Notes under the pieces: generated by a model
What the model saw: only the letters and a program-made list of their open reading frames with translations
The model's database searches: none
What the model was told of the DNA's origin: nothing
Part shown: positions 8,928 to 18,130 of the stretch, in pieces
How positions within the stretch are numbered: position 1 is the first letter of the stretch
How the letters are laid out: each line of letters opens with the position of its first letter
Position numbers and translations under genes: made by a program
Source of the DNA: Phenylobacterium deserti
GTDB lineage: Bacteria; Pseudomonadota; Alphaproteobacteria; Caulobacterales; Caulobacteraceae
Reading direction: 5' to 3'
NCBI RefSeq assembly: GCF_003254705.1
Contig: NZ_QFYR01000006.1
Location: 1-64,000 of the forward strand
DNA: 64,000 nt

Positions 8928-9416
8928 ATGGGCTGGACTTCCGGCAGGCGGGTTGCGGTCGCAGCAGCGCTTTTCATCGGCGCGGCGGTGGCTGGCGGCG
9001 GCGCGCTAGCCCAGGCCGGCGGCGCGGGCGCAAAGGCCGTGGTCGCGCGGCAAAACAACTTCAAGCAGCTCGGTCAGGCCAACAAGGCGCTTAGCGACGA
9101 GCTGAAGAAGGGCTCTCCGGACAAGGGGGTCATCACCGCCAACGCGCAAAAGGTGGCGAGCCTCAGCGCGCAGGTTCCGACCTGGTTTCCCAAAGGCAGC
9201 GGCCCTGAGGCGGGCGTGAAGACCAACGCCAAGCCTGAGGTCTGGAGCGACGCCGCTGGGTTCTCCGCTGCGGCCAACCGCGCCGGCGCCGAGGCGGCCA
9301 AGCTCCGCCAAGTGTCTCTGGGCGGCGACTTCGACGCCATCCGCGCGCAGGCGCGGGCCACTGGCGCAGCCTGCAAGGGGTGTCACGACAAATACCGCGT
9401 CCCCGAGAAGCGCTAG
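8928..9416 (+). CDS. Cytochrome c' -type protein
   Basis: A 162-residue periplasmic cytochrome of the c'/c-556 class. The ATG at 8928 follows AAGGAG (8915-8920) and opens a signal peptide ending A-L-A-Q-A. The single heme motif C-K-G-C-H is at the extreme C-terminus (residues 149-153), as in this class, and the preceding region is predicted helical. It is followed three bases later by a cytochrome b561-type gene, a common pairing, and then by an FMN-dependent lactate dehydrogenase. It probably accepts or shuttles electrons for that set, though this role is inferred. Confidence 0.88.
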   Translation: MGWTSGRRVAVAAALFIGAAVAGGGALAQAGGAGAKAVVARQNNFKQLGQANKALSDELKKGSPDKGVITANAQKVASLSAQVPTWFPKGSGPEAGVKTNAKPEVWSDAAGFSAAANRAGAEAAKLRQVSLGGDFDAIRAQARATGAACKGCHDKYRVPEKR

Positions 9417-9418
9417 GG

Positions 9419-10102
9419 ATGACGCAGCCGCAGGGTACGGCCGCCGCCGTGCGAGCCCGGCTTTGGGATGGCCCCACGCGGATCGTGCACTGGGGGCTGG
9501 TCGCCTTGCTGGGCTTTTCCTGGTGGTCCGCCGAGAACGGCCAGCTGACCTGGCATCGCTGGAGCGGCTACGCCGTGCTCGGCCTGCTGCTGTTCCGCAT
9601 TGTGTGGGGCTTCGTCGGATCCGGCAGCGCACGGTTCGCGAGCTTCGTGCGCGGGCCGCGGGCCATTGCCGCCTACCTCCGAACCCTGCCGAGCCGATCG
9701 CCCACCGACGTGCCCGGGCACAATCCGTTGGGCGCGCTCAGCGTTCTGGCGATCCTCGCCTTGCTTGCCGTGCAGGTGGTCACGGGCCTGTTTGCCGTCG
9801 ACCTGGACGGCTTCGAGGGCGGTCCCCTGTCGGATCGCGTGGACTTCGACACCGGGCGAGTGATCGCCGGTTGGCATGACCTCAGCTTCACGGCCTTGCA
9901 GGTCCTTGTCGCCCTGCACATCGCCGCCGTGGTTCTCTATGCGGTCTACAAGCGCAACAACCTGATCTGGCCGATGATCACCGGCCGGCGCGCCTTCGGC
10001 GCCGATCCGGGGTTGAGGTTCGCTCCAGTCTGGATCGCGCTTCTGGCGGCCGCAGCGGCGGCCGCGGTCGCCTGGTGGGTTTCCAAGGGCCTGCGCTTCT
10101 AA
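9419..10102 (+). CDS. Cytochrome b561 domain membrane protein
   Basis: A 227-residue membrane protein with four core helices and one further C-terminal helix. The first helix begins with W-D-G-P-T-R-I-V-H-W-G-L, the typical heme-b ligand context, and further histidines lie in W-H-R-W-S-G-Y, G-W-H-D-L and A-L-H-I-A. The ATG at 9419 is two bases after the stop of the cytochrome c gene. Such proteins exchange electrons between the quinone pool and periplasmic cytochromes. Its position between a cytochrome c and L-lactate dehydrogenase suggests one respiratory unit. Confidence 0.9.
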   Translation: MTQPQGTAAAVRARLWDGPTRIVHWGLVALLGFSWWSAENGQLTWHRWSGYAVLGLLLFRIVWGFVGSGSARFASFVRGPRAIAAYLRTLPSRSPTDVPGHNPLGALSVLAILALLAVQVVTGLFAVDLDGFEGGPLSDRVDFDTGRVIAGWHDLSFTALQVLVALHIAAVVLYAVYKRNNLIWPMITGRRAFGADPGLRFAPVWIALLAAAAAAAVAWWVSKGLRF

Positions 10103-10139
10103 CAATAGGTCCGCGGAGCAAGCGCGGCAGGGGGAAACA

Positions 10140-11282
10140 ATGCGGGCGGCGTCCGTCGGGGATTATCGCGAACTTGCGCGGCGGCGCCTGCCGAAAGTGC
10201 TGTTCGAATATATCGACGGCGGCTCCTATGCCGAGGTGACGCTTGGGCGGAACGTGGCCGACCTGGAGGCCATTGCCCTGCGCCAGCGAGTCATGAAGGA
10301 CATGACCGAGCTCGACATGAGCACGGAGGTGTTCGGCCAGCCGTTCTCCATGCCGGTCGGCTTGGCGCCGGTCGGCATGGCCGGCATGTACGCCCGCCGC
10401 GGCGAGGTGCAGGCCGCTCGCGCCGCCGCCGCCGCCGGCGTGCCGTTCTGCCTTTCGACGGTCGGCGTCTGCACGGTGGAGGAGGTGACCCGCGCTGCGC
10501 CGGCGCCCTGGTTCCAGCTGTATATGCTCAAGGACCGGGGCTACATGAAGAGCCTGCTGGAGCGGGCCAAGGCGGCCGGCAGCCCGGTGCTGGTGTTCAC
10601 CGTCGACCTTCCCACGCCCGGCGCGCGCTATCGCGACGTCCGTTCCGGCTTCAGCGGCCTTTCGGGCCTGCCGCAGTTCCTCAACCAGACCAAGGACGGG
10701 CTCGCCCATCCGGGTTGGCTCTGGGACGTCTATCTGAACGGGCGCCCGCATACCCTGGGCTCGGTGGCCGACGCGGTGCAGGGCAGCAAGCGGGTCACCG
10801 ATTTCCTGTCCTGGATGGCCAAGAACTTCGACCGCTCCGTCACCTGGGCCGACCTCGATTGGGTGCGCCAGATCTGGGACGGACCCATCGTCGTGAAGGG
10901 CGTGCTGGACGTGGAGGACGCGCGCGCCGCACGCGCCGCAGGCGCCGACGGGCTGGTGGTGTCCAACCACGGCGGGCGGCAGCTGGACGGCGTCCGGTCC
11001 TCGATCAGCGCGCTGCCGCGCATCGCCGACGCGGTCGGCGGCGAGATGGAGCTGTTCCTTGATGGCGGCATCCGCTCCGGCCTGGACGTCCTGAAGGCGC
11101 TTTCGCTTGGCGCGCGCGCCTGCTTCGTCGGGCGCGCCTGGGCGTGGGCGCTGGGCGCCGGGGGAGAGGCGGCCGTGGCCCGCATGCTGCAGACCCTGCG
11201 GGCCGAGCTCGCGGTGGCCATGATCCTCACCGGCTGTACGTCCATCCGGCAGGCAGGTCCCGAGCTTCTCGACCGCGACTAG
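10140..11282 (+). CDS. lldD: FMN-dependent L-lactate dehydrogenase / alpha-hydroxy acid oxidase
   Basis: A 380-residue FMN-dependent alpha-hydroxy-acid dehydrogenase that oxidises L-lactate to pyruvate and passes electrons to the respiratory chain. Visible family marks are the N-terminal R-R-R-L-P-K-V-L-F-E-Y-I-D-G-G, the FMN-binding barrel strands and the signature S-N-H-G-G-R-Q-L-D-G with catalytic H277 and substrate-binding R280. The C-terminal phosphate-binding stretch D-G-G-I-R-S-G-L-D is present. A ribosome binding site AGGGGGAAA precedes the ATG. A related substrate such as mandelate or glycolate cannot be excluded. Confidence 0.9.
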   Translation: MRAASVGDYRELARRRLPKVLFEYIDGGSYAEVTLGRNVADLEAIALRQRVMKDMTELDMSTEVFGQPFSMPVGLAPVGMAGMYARRGEVQAARAAAAAGVPFCLSTVGVCTVEEVTRAAPAPWFQLYMLKDRGYMKSLLERAKAAGSPVLVFTVDLPTPGARYRDVRSGFSGLSGLPQFLNQTKDGLAHPGWLWDVYLNGRPHTLGSVADAVQGSKRVTDFLSWMAKNFDRSVTWADLDWVRQIWDGPIVVKGVLDVEDARAARAAGADGLVVSNHGGRQLDGVRSSISALPRIADAVGGEMELFLDGGIRSGLDVLKALSLGARACFVGRAWAWALGAGGEAAVARMLQTLRAELAVAMILTGCTSIRQAGPELLDRD

Positions 11283-11355
11283 GCTTCCGATGCGTCCAAA
11301 TGGGCTCACGTGCGTTTCGCTCGCGACCGCACGCTGAAGCTCTGGAGGGGCGTCC

Positions 11356-12534
11356 ATGAAGCTCGCCTATTTCGTCCACGATCTCGCCGACCCCGCGGTG
11401 ACGCGGCGCGTACGCATGCTGCAGGCGGGCGGCGCCGAACCTATCGTGCTGGGCTTTCGCCGTACGGAAACGGCGCCGGAGCAGGTCGCGGGCGCGCCGG
11501 CCGTCGATCTCGGCCGCACCTTCGATGCTCGTCTGGGGCACCGCGCCAAGGCCACTGCTCTGGGGGCCCTGACCTCCGGCCGCTGGCGCAAGCTGCTGGC
11601 GGGAACGGAAGCGGTCATGGCGCGGACGCTGGAGATGCTCGCCGTCGCTCAGGCGGCCCGTCGCACCTGCGGCCTCTCCGGCCCCCTGACCTATGAGTGC
11701 CTCGACATTCACCGGCTGATGCTGCGAGAGGGCGCCAAGAGCCGCGCCATGCGGACGGTGGAGCGCGCGCTGATGCGCCAGGCCGACCTGCTGATCGTCT
11801 CTTCGCCCGCTTTTCTGGATGCCTACTTCCGTCCCCGGCAGGGCGTCGGCGACAGCTTGCAGATCCCGACCCTGCTCATGGAGAACAAGCTCCTGGAGCT
11901 GGGCGCCGCGCCTGCAGAGCCGCCCCTTCCGCCCGCGCCCGGCCGCCCCTGGCGGATCAGCTGGATGGGTGCGATCCGCTGCCGCAAGAGCCTGGACATC
12001 CTCTCGGCTCTGGCCGCCCGCCGCCCCGACCTGTTGGAGATCGAAATCCACGGCCGCCCGGCCTACACCGAGTTCAAGGACTTCGACGGGCAGGTCGCCG
12101 CCACGCCGAACGTGAGCTTCGGCGGCGCCTACCGCGCCGAGGACCTGCCGCGGCTCTATGGCCGGACGCACTTCAGCTGGGCCATCGACTACATGGAAGA
12201 GGGCCTGAACTCGTCGTGGCTGCTCCCGAACCGGCTCTACGAGAGCCCCAGGTTCGGGGTGGTGCCGATCGCGATCGCCGATCTCCAGACGGGCCGTTTC
12301 CTCGCCGAGCACGGGTTCGGCGTTCGGCTGAGCGATCCGTCCGAGCTGGAAGCATTCCTGGAGGGGCTCAGCCCGCAGGACTACCTTGCCCTGCGGCGGC
12401 AGGTCGAAGCCGTGCCGCTGTCGACCTTTGTGGCCGAGGAGGCCGACTGCCGACTCCTCGTTCAAGCGGTGAGCAAGGGACAGGCCCTCTCATCAGACGT
12501 CGCGCCGCCGCTCAAAGCAAAGCTCGTCGCCTAG
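11356..12534 (+). CDS. ExoL-like glycosyltransferase
   Basis: A 392-residue putative glycosyltransferase. It begins M-K-L-A-Y-F-V-H-D-L-A-D-P-A-V-T-R-R-V-R-M-L, which I recognise from the ExoL-type proteins of succinoglycan loci, and has a GT-B-like body with two Rossmann-type halves. An N-terminal TAGG-type GAGGGG sequence is a good ribosome binding site. It opens the exopolysaccharide locus and is followed by ExoA-like and ExoO-like enzymes. It should add one sugar to a lipid-linked repeat unit on the cytoplasmic face. Donor and acceptor are unknown. Confidence 0.8.
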   Translation: MKLAYFVHDLADPAVTRRVRMLQAGGAEPIVLGFRRTETAPEQVAGAPAVDLGRTFDARLGHRAKATALGALTSGRWRKLLAGTEAVMARTLEMLAVAQAARRTCGLSGPLTYECLDIHRLMLREGAKSRAMRTVERALMRQADLLIVSSPAFLDAYFRPRQGVGDSLQIPTLLMENKLLELGAAPAEPPLPPAPGRPWRISWMGAIRCRKSLDILSALAARRPDLLEIEIHGRPAYTEFKDFDGQVAATPNVSFGGAYRAEDLPRLYGRTHFSWAIDYMEEGLNSSWLLPNRLYESPRFGVVPIAIADLQTGRFLAEHGFGVRLSDPSELEAFLEGLSPQDYLALRRQVEAVPLSTFVAEEADCRLLVQAVSKGQALSSDVAPPLKAKLVA

Positions 12535-12637
12535 TCTGTTGGCCTACGGCGCAGCTTGCTCCCGCGCCTGCAAACCGAGCGCCCTGAGCTGGCGGAGCAA
12601 CGTTCGCAATAAGCTTTACAGAAGGTGAAGGCAGGTC

Positions 12638-12662
12638 GGAACACAATGACGGTCTCACGGTT
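12638..12662 (+). promoter_or_regulatory. Candidate EcfG/SigT promoter for the ExoA-like gene
   Basis: GGAAC (12638-12642) is followed after 16 bases by GGTT (12659-12662). This fits the general-stress sigma factor pattern apart from G for C in the -10 element. It lies in the 193-base gap before the ExoA-like gene, about 65 bases from the ATG at 12728. Confidence 0.5.
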
Positions 12663-12727
12663 TTAGGTCCGTCGCGCGGAAAGCTTCGCCACGCGGCGCT
12701 GGTCGCTAGAATACGGACTTCCGAAAC

Positions 12728-13966
12728 ATGCTTAGCCCGAGACCCGGTGGCGAGCGGGGCCCCCGCAAGCCCGCCCGTGGTGACGCTGAGGCTCTTTCGC
12801 CCAAAGGCGAGGAGCGTTCCTTCGCGCCGGCCGATGAGGCCGCCCTCGAAACGCCCGGCCCTGGCGCCGGCGGCTGGGAGCCGCTGTCGATCGAATCCTT
12901 CATCCGGCTTCCGGACACTGAACTGAAGGTCGACGCGCCGGCGCGCGAGGCCTCGCTGGAGCCTGCGGCCGCCAAGCGGGCGCTGGTGGTGATCCCCGCG
13001 CTGAACGAAGCGCCGATCATCGAGAAGGTGATCGCCCGAATCCTGGACGACGACCACCTCGTGGACCCGCTGGTCCTGGTGGCTGATGGCGGCTCCACCG
13101 ACGGTACGCGCGAGATCGTCCGCGACATCGCCATCCACGACCGGCGCGTTCGCCTGGTCGATAATCCCGGCCGCCTGCAGAGCGCCGGCATGAACCAGGC
13201 CGTGCGCGCCCTCGCTGGCGACCGTCCCTGGGTCGTGCGGGTGGACGCCCACGCCGACTATCCTCGCAACTACGTCTCCACCTTGGTCAGCGAAGCCTTG
13301 CGCACGGGCGCGGCCTCGGTCGTGGTCTCGATGGACACGGTGGGCGAGGACTGGTTCCAGCGTGCTGTGGCCGCCGCCCAGAACTCCGTCCTGGGCACCG
13401 GCGGCTCCGCGCACCGACTGGCCAGCGAAGGCCAATGGGTGGACCATGGCCACCACGCCCTGTTCCGCCGCGAGTCCTATGAAGCGATCGGCGGCTACGA
13501 CGAGAGCTTCAGCCATAACGAAGATGCCGAACTCGACCTGCGTCTCGCCAAGCAGGGCGGCCGGATCTGGCTCACCGACAAGCTGCGCATCGGCTACCAT
13601 CCGCGCAACACCCCCGGCGCCCTGGCGCGCCAGTACTTCAACTACGGCAAGGGCCGCGCCCGCACCGTGCTGAAGCACCACACGGCGCTCAAGATCCGCC
13701 AGGCGGTGCCTCTGGCGATCGCGCCGGCTGTGGCCTCGCTCCTGCTCGCGCCCTTCTTCTGGGCGTTCGCCATCCCCGCCTTGCTCTGGGCCTGTGCGGC
13801 CATTGGCTTCGGTCTCGTGCTCGGCGTGCGTCAGCGTGACAGCGCCGCCGCCTTTGCAGGCCCCGCCGCCATGATCATGCACTTGGCCTGGTCGGCCGGT
13901 TTCTGGGTCCAGCTGGTTCGCGGCGAACCGCTGCCCAAGATCGTTCCGCCAGCGCGAGGAGCGTGA
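12728..13966 (+). CDS. ExoA-like family 2 glycosyltransferase
   Basis: A 412-residue family 2 glycosyltransferase resembling succinoglycan ExoA. The GT2 domain starts near residue 87 with A-L-V-V-I-P-A-L-N-E-A and contains the donor-binding D-G-G-S-T-D-G-T and D-A-H-A-D-Y motifs. Further on are Q-W-V-D-H-G-H-H-A-L-F-R-R and N-E-D-A-E-L-D-L-R. Two or three C-terminal membrane segments (about 320-385) anchor it at the inner membrane. The first 86 residues are an acidic, proline-rich extension not expected in ExoA; no alternative start exists within it. A possible stress promoter (12638-12662) lies upstream. The following gene overlaps it by one base. Confidence 0.88.
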   Translation: MLSPRPGGERGPRKPARGDAEALSPKGEERSFAPADEAALETPGPGAGGWEPLSIESFIRLPDTELKVDAPAREASLEPAAAKRALVVIPALNEAPIIEKVIARILDDDHLVDPLVLVADGGSTDGTREIVRDIAIHDRRVRLVDNPGRLQSAGMNQAVRALAGDRPWVVRVDAHADYPRNYVSTLVSEALRTGAASVVVSMDTVGEDWFQRAVAAAQNSVLGTGGSAHRLASEGQWVDHGHHALFRRESYEAIGGYDESFSHNEDAELDLRLAKQGGRIWLTDKLRIGYHPRNTPGALARQYFNYGKGRARTVLKHHTALKIRQAVPLAIAPAVASLLLAPFFWAFAIPALLWACAAIGFGLVLGVRQRDSAAAFAGPAAMIMHLAWSAGFWVQLVRGEPLPKIVPPARGA

Positions 13967-14958
13967 TGAACGACAATCAACCTGTCGTCTCGGTCATCAC
14001 CGCCAACTTCAACGGCGCGGCTCATCTCGCCGCCGCCGTGCGCTCCGTTCTGGATCAGACGCTTGCGTCTCTGGAGCTGATCATCGTTGACGACGGCTCC
14101 AGCGACGACAGCCTGGCGGTGATCGGCCAGGCCGCCGCAGGCGATCCGCGCGTGCGCGTGTTCGTCCAGCCGCGCAATGGCGGGCCAGCTGTGGCGCGCA
14201 ACCGCGCCTTGGACGAAGCGCGTGGCCGCTGGATCGCAGTTTTCGACAGTGACGACCTGATGGAGCCCGACCGGCTGGAGCGCCTCGTTGCACGCGCCGA
14301 AGCCGACGGCGCCGACATGGTGGTCGACAACCTGATGGTCTTCCAGGACGGCTCCTTACAGCCGGGCAAGCCGTTTCTGGCCGGCCGCGGTTTCGTCCAG
14401 CCGCGGTGGATCGATCTGGCGGAGTACATCGCCGGCGCGCGGCTTTATTCGCGTGGGCCCGTGCTGGGCTACCTGAAGCCGCTGTTCCGCGCCGCCTCTC
14501 TGCAAACGCCAAAGCTGCGTTACCGCGAGGATCTGCGCATCGGCGAAGACTACGACCTCGTCCTGCGCCTGCTGCTGCGCGGCCGCAAGCTGCGGTTGGA
14601 GCCCGCCGCGCTCTACCGCTACCGCAAGCACGGCGCCTCCATCTCCCATGTCATGCGGCGCGAGCACATCGAGCAGATGATCGCCGCCGACGGCGCGCTG
14701 GACGCTGAGTTCATGCGCCAGCCAAAGGACGTGCGGCAGGCCCAGGCGGCTCGCCGCCGCTCGCTGCGCAACGCCCTGGTCTACGATCGGGTGATCGAGC
14801 GTCTGAAGGCGCGCGACCTGCCACGCGCCATGGCCGCCAGCCTCACCAGCCCCAGCGTCTGGCCGCTGCTGACCATGCCGATAACCGCCCGGCTCAAGCG
14901 GCTCGCTGCTCGGCTGAAGCGCCCCGGCGCTCCGCCCGTACGGCCCGTAACGGCCTAG
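13966..14958 (+). CDS. ExoO-like family 2 glycosyltransferase
   Basis: A 330-residue GT-A fold family 2 glycosyltransferase. Motifs are V-S-V-I-T-A-N-F-N-G near the start, V-D-D-G-S-S-D-D-S for nucleotide binding, and F-D-S-D-D-L-M (the DxD metal site). Overall pattern and neighbours suggest succinoglycan ExoO. The ATG at 13966 overlaps the TGA of the ExoA-like gene by one base and follows an AGGAG site; a GTG one codon earlier is also possible. It should extend the lipid-linked repeat unit. A strong hairpin follows the stop. Confidence 0.88.
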   Translation: MNDNQPVVSVITANFNGAAHLAAAVRSVLDQTLASLELIIVDDGSSDDSLAVIGQAAAGDPRVRVFVQPRNGGPAVARNRALDEARGRWIAVFDSDDLMEPDRLERLVARAEADGADMVVDNLMVFQDGSLQPGKPFLAGRGFVQPRWIDLAEYIAGARLYSRGPVLGYLKPLFRAASLQTPKLRYREDLRIGEDYDLVLRLLLRGRKLRLEPAALYRYRKHGASISHVMRREHIEQMIAADGALDAEFMRQPKDVRQAQAARRRSLRNALVYDRVIERLKARDLPRAMAASLTSPSVWPLLTMPITARLKRLAARLKRPGAPPVRPVTA

Positions 14959-14981
14959 CAGCTCCCAGCCGGATCAAACGA

Positions 14982-15016
14982 AAAGGCCGCCGCTTCAGCC
15001 CGAAGCGGCGGCCTTT
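14982..15016. terminator. Bidirectional terminator between ExoO-like and wzx genes
   Basis: The perfect 15-base arms AAAGGCCGCCGCTTC (14982-14996) and GAAGCGGCGGCCTTT (15002-15016) form a strong hairpin with A-rich and T-rich edges. It lies between two convergent genes (stops at 14958 and 15036) and can terminate transcription in both directions. Confidence 0.88.
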
Positions 15017-15035
15017 CTGCATTTGAGATCTCAGA

Positions 15036-16595
15036 TCAGACCAGGCCGGGCGAGGTCTCGGCGATCTCGGCGGCACCGGCGGCGGCTTCCTGGGTCGGCT
15101 TGTCGGCCTGAGCCCGGGCGAACGCCCGCACGTCCCCGATCAGGCGCCGACCCGCCACCAGCCACAGCGCGCCGGCGTAGGCGAGGGCGCCCAGCACGAT
15201 CATGGCCAGGAGCTCGAGCAGAGGCGGCGCCTGGGCGAGCTCGCGCCTCGCCAGCAGCACGGCGCCCGCCATGGCGGCGCAGCCGACCGCGGCCGGCACG
15301 AAGCCGCTGGCCAGACGGGCGAACGGCATCTTCAGGTCGCGGGCCAGGCAGAAGGCGTAGATCGTCATCACCGAAAGCAGGCCAAGGCTCAGGGTCGCCG
15401 AGACGATGCCCAGGCCGAAGCGCGCCGAGCCGGCGACGGTCAGCACGGTAGTCGTGGCCAGCAGCAGGGATAGCCGGAACTGCAGGCCAGCGCGCCCGCG
15501 ACCCATGAGGTTGGTCGCCATCATCGCGCACATGCCGATGGCGAAACCGGCCCCGCCCAGCAGCTGCAGCGAGGGGATGGCGCCCAGCCACTTGGACCCC
15601 AGCACGACGCTCACCGCCAGGTCAGCGACCAGCGCGAGTCCGACGAACAGCGGCATGAGGCCGGCGGCGCTCAGGCGCACGCTCGCCAGGGCCAGCTCGT
15701 GGATGGCCTCGGGCCGTCCGCCGCTGCCGGTCCGCGATACGGCGGTGAAGATGTAGAGGTAGAGCGGTCCGACGATCAGCATGTCCGGCACCCGGATGAT
15801 CTGGTAGGCCATCGAATAGAAGCCGAGGCTCGTCGCGCCCAGCACCCCGCCGATGATCAGCGTGTCGAGGTTGCGCGCCGCGAAGTCGGAAAGCATCGCA
15901 CCGATGGTGCTGAAGCCGAAGATCAGCAGCGGCTTGGCTTCCGCGAAGTGGAAGTCACGGCGGATGGTGGCGCCGCCCTTCCAGGTGACCCAAACGAACT
16001 TGGTGATCCACAGCGCCAGCTGCTGGGCGACCAGGCTCCATGCGCCCGCGCCGTTCATGGCGGCGGTCAGCGCGGTGGCGGCAGCGACCACGGCGGACAG
16101 GCAGTCGCCGGCCGCAAAGACCGCAAAGCGGCCCTCCCGGATGATGCGGCCGTTCGAGACGGGCGTGAGGCTGTTCAGCAGCAGCACCGGGCTGAGCGCG
16201 ATCAGCAGACCGGGCAGCCGGGGCTGGTCGAGCAGGGCGCTCAACGGATAGGCGATCGCGCAGCAGATCAGGGCCAGGGTCAGGCCGATCGCCCCGCCCA
16301 GCCAGAAGACGGTCGACTCCAGCGTCGGGCTGGCTTCTCGCCGCCGGCCGAGCGCATAGCTCATGCCCCCGTCCGCCACGACGTTGGCCAGCAGGATGAA
16401 CGGCATGGCCAGCGCCACCAGACCGTATTCGGTCGGGCCGACCAGGCGGGCCAGCACCGGCAGCATGGCGAACTGAAGCGTCAGTCGCAGGGCGCTGGAC
16501 GCGCTGAGCGCCAAGGCGCCGAGCGAGGTCCGTTGCGCGCGAGTGCGTGCGGGCTTGGCCGCGGCGCCCGGGGCGCTATGTCCGGCGGCGGTCAT
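15036..16595 (-). CDS. Wzx/ExoT-type polysaccharide flippase
   Basis: A 519-residue MOP-superfamily exporter with about 12-14 membrane helices. It should flip undecaprenyl-diphosphate-linked repeat units to the periplasmic face. The N-terminal stretch L-P-V-L-A-R-L-V-G-P-T-E-Y-G-L-V-A-L-A is typical of this lipopolysaccharide-flippase subfamily. Its ATG overlaps the stop of the polymerase gene by four bases, so the two are translationally coupled. It is the last gene of a minus-strand run wza, wzc, GH16 glycanase, polymerase, flippase. Confidence 0.9.
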   Translation of the reverse strand: MTAAGHSAPGAAAKPARTRAQRTSLGALALSASSALRLTLQFAMLPVLARLVGPTEYGLVALAMPFILLANVVADGGMSYALGRRREASPTLESTVFWLGGAIGLTLALICCAIAYPLSALLDQPRLPGLLIALSPVLLLNSLTPVSNGRIIREGRFAVFAAGDCLSAVVAAATALTAAMNGAGAWSLVAQQLALWITKFVWVTWKGGATIRRDFHFAEAKPLLIFGFSTIGAMLSDFAARNLDTLIIGGVLGATSLGFYSMAYQIIRVPDMLIVGPLYLYIFTAVSRTGSGGRPEAIHELALASVRLSAAGLMPLFVGLALVADLAVSVVLGSKWLGAIPSLQLLGGAGFAIGMCAMMATNLMGRGRAGLQFRLSLLLATTTVLTVAGSARFGLGIVSATLSLGLLSVMTIYAFCLARDLKMPFARLASGFVPAAVGCAAMAGAVLLARRELAQAPPLLELLAMIVLGALAYAGALWLVAGRRLIGDVRAFARAQADKPTQEAAAGAAEIAETSPGLV

Positions 16596-18130
16596 CGCGG
16601 ATCTCCGCTGCCTTGCTGGCGGATCCGCAGCGATCCCCGGACGGCCGACAGTGTGGGGTTAGCCCAGGTCGTCGTGGCGTAGAGGATCGGCCGCACTTCG
16701 ACGACCTGCGGCTGGTGGCGATAAGCGCCGCGCGGGACCCGCGCCGGCTTCACTCCGTTGAAGCCGGAGCCGAGGGCCGCGAAGATCAAGGCGGTGGAGA
16801 AGTAGAACGGCAGGATCGCGATGCTCTCGATGGGCATCCGCGTCATCTCGTACAGCAGCAGGCTGATCCAGAAGACCAGCGGCAGCGTCGGCCGCGTGAC
16901 AAACTTGCGGATCAGGAAGAAGGCGCCGATCACCAGACAGGCGATGCAGATCACCGCCCCCGCCCAGCCCATGGTCACCAGGATCTCGACCAGAGTGTTG
17001 TGGAACGTGAAGCCGCTGCGATTGGTGATGCCGCCGAACTGCCAGAGGCCCTCGGCGTCGACATTGCCCTGCAGCCAGAAGGCGTTGTAGCCCATGCCTA
17101 GCGCGGGCTTCTCCTTGATGAGCTCGCTTGCGCGGTACCAGATGTAGGTCCGGCCGGTGAAGGTGGCGTCCTTGCCGAAGGCCGAAGCGCCGACTTCGAT
17201 CACCGTCTGGATCAGCCACTTGTGGGTGACTGCCGCGGCCAGCAAGACGACGGTGACGGTGGCCGTCAGCCATCCCCGCACCGCCTTGCCCGCCCACACC
17301 AGCGGGGCCAGCGTCAGCATCGGCAGGGCGCCCATCATCAGGCCGAGCAGGGCGCCGGCCGAACGCGCCGCGAGCACGACGTAGAAGTCGAGCACGACGG
17401 CCAGGCCGGCCACGCCCATCCAGAACCAGCTGCGGCTCCGGAACGCGATGATGCCGACCGCCAGCGAGACAATGAGGCCCGTGGCCGTGATGTCGGCCAG
17501 GAGGTTCTTGCTGTAGGTCAGGCCCGAGAAGGCGGTGCCGCCGTTCGCGCCCACGGCCACTCGTCCACCGAGCGCCACCGAGGCGACCACGTAGATCAGG
17601 AACGCCAAAGCCAGCGACTTGAGGACCGCTTCCTGGTTCCGCGCTGTGGCGATCAACAGGCCGATGGCGACCGTGATGCCAAACTCGATGGCGTACTTCA
17701 GCGTCTCGCCCGGCGCTTCGGACCACACGGTCGTCACCAGGGCGTAGATCGGCACCGACAGCAGGAACAGGCGCGGGATCAGCACCTGGATCAGTTGCCG
17801 CCGACGGGCGAAGACATAGAGCGGCGTCAGGCCGGCGAGGGCCGCGGCGCTGAGGCTGCCGGCGTTGGCCGCGAACAGCATCGGTATGATCAGCGCGAAG
17901 GTGAACACCGCGTCGATGTCCAGCCGCAGGCGACCAATCCGGATCTCGTTGTAGGACGGCGCGGCCGCTTCGGTCTGCTCGGTCTCGGCGCGCTCCCGCG
18001 CCGCCTTCTGTGCTTCGAGGATCATGCGCCGCTGCTGACGCCAGCTCAGGGCGCCGGGGGCGGGGATCTCCCCACCGCGGATCCGCCGCGGACGCGCCGA
18101 GCCGCGGAAGCTGTCCCAGGACGCGGTCAT
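16592..18130 (-). CDS. ExoQ/Wzy-type polysaccharide polymerase (O-antigen ligase family)
   Basis: A 512-residue multi-pass membrane protein with about 10-12 helices and a large periplasmic loop containing G-K-D-A-T-F-T-G-R-T-Y-I-W and the downstream F-H-N-T-L-V-E-I-L. These are features of the O-antigen ligase/Wzy domain. The first 70 residues are cytoplasmic and rich in R and E. It should link repeat units in the periplasm, like ExoQ. The gene overlaps its neighbours on both sides by four bases (ATGA), a tight operon. Confidence 0.88.
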   Translation of the reverse strand: MTASWDSFRGSARPRRIRGGEIPAPGALSWRQQRRMILEAQKAARERAETEQTEAAAPSYNEIRIGRLRLDIDAVFTFALIIPMLFAANAGSLSAAALAGLTPLYVFARRRQLIQVLIPRLFLLSVPIYALVTTVWSEAPGETLKYAIEFGITVAIGLLIATARNQEAVLKSLALAFLIYVVASVALGGRVAVGANGGTAFSGLTYSKNLLADITATGLIVSLAVGIIAFRSRSWFWMGVAGLAVVLDFYVVLAARSAGALLGLMMGALPMLTLAPLVWAGKAVRGWLTATVTVVLLAAAVTHKWLIQTVIEVGASAFGKDATFTGRTYIWYRASELIKEKPALGMGYNAFWLQGNVDAEGLWQFGGITNRSGFTFHNTLVEILVTMGWAGAVICIACLVIGAFFLIRKFVTRPTLPLVFWISLLLYEMTRMPIESIAILPFYFSTALIFAALGSGFNGVKPARVPRGAYRHQPQVVEVRPILYATTTWANPTLSAVRGSLRIRQQGSGDPR

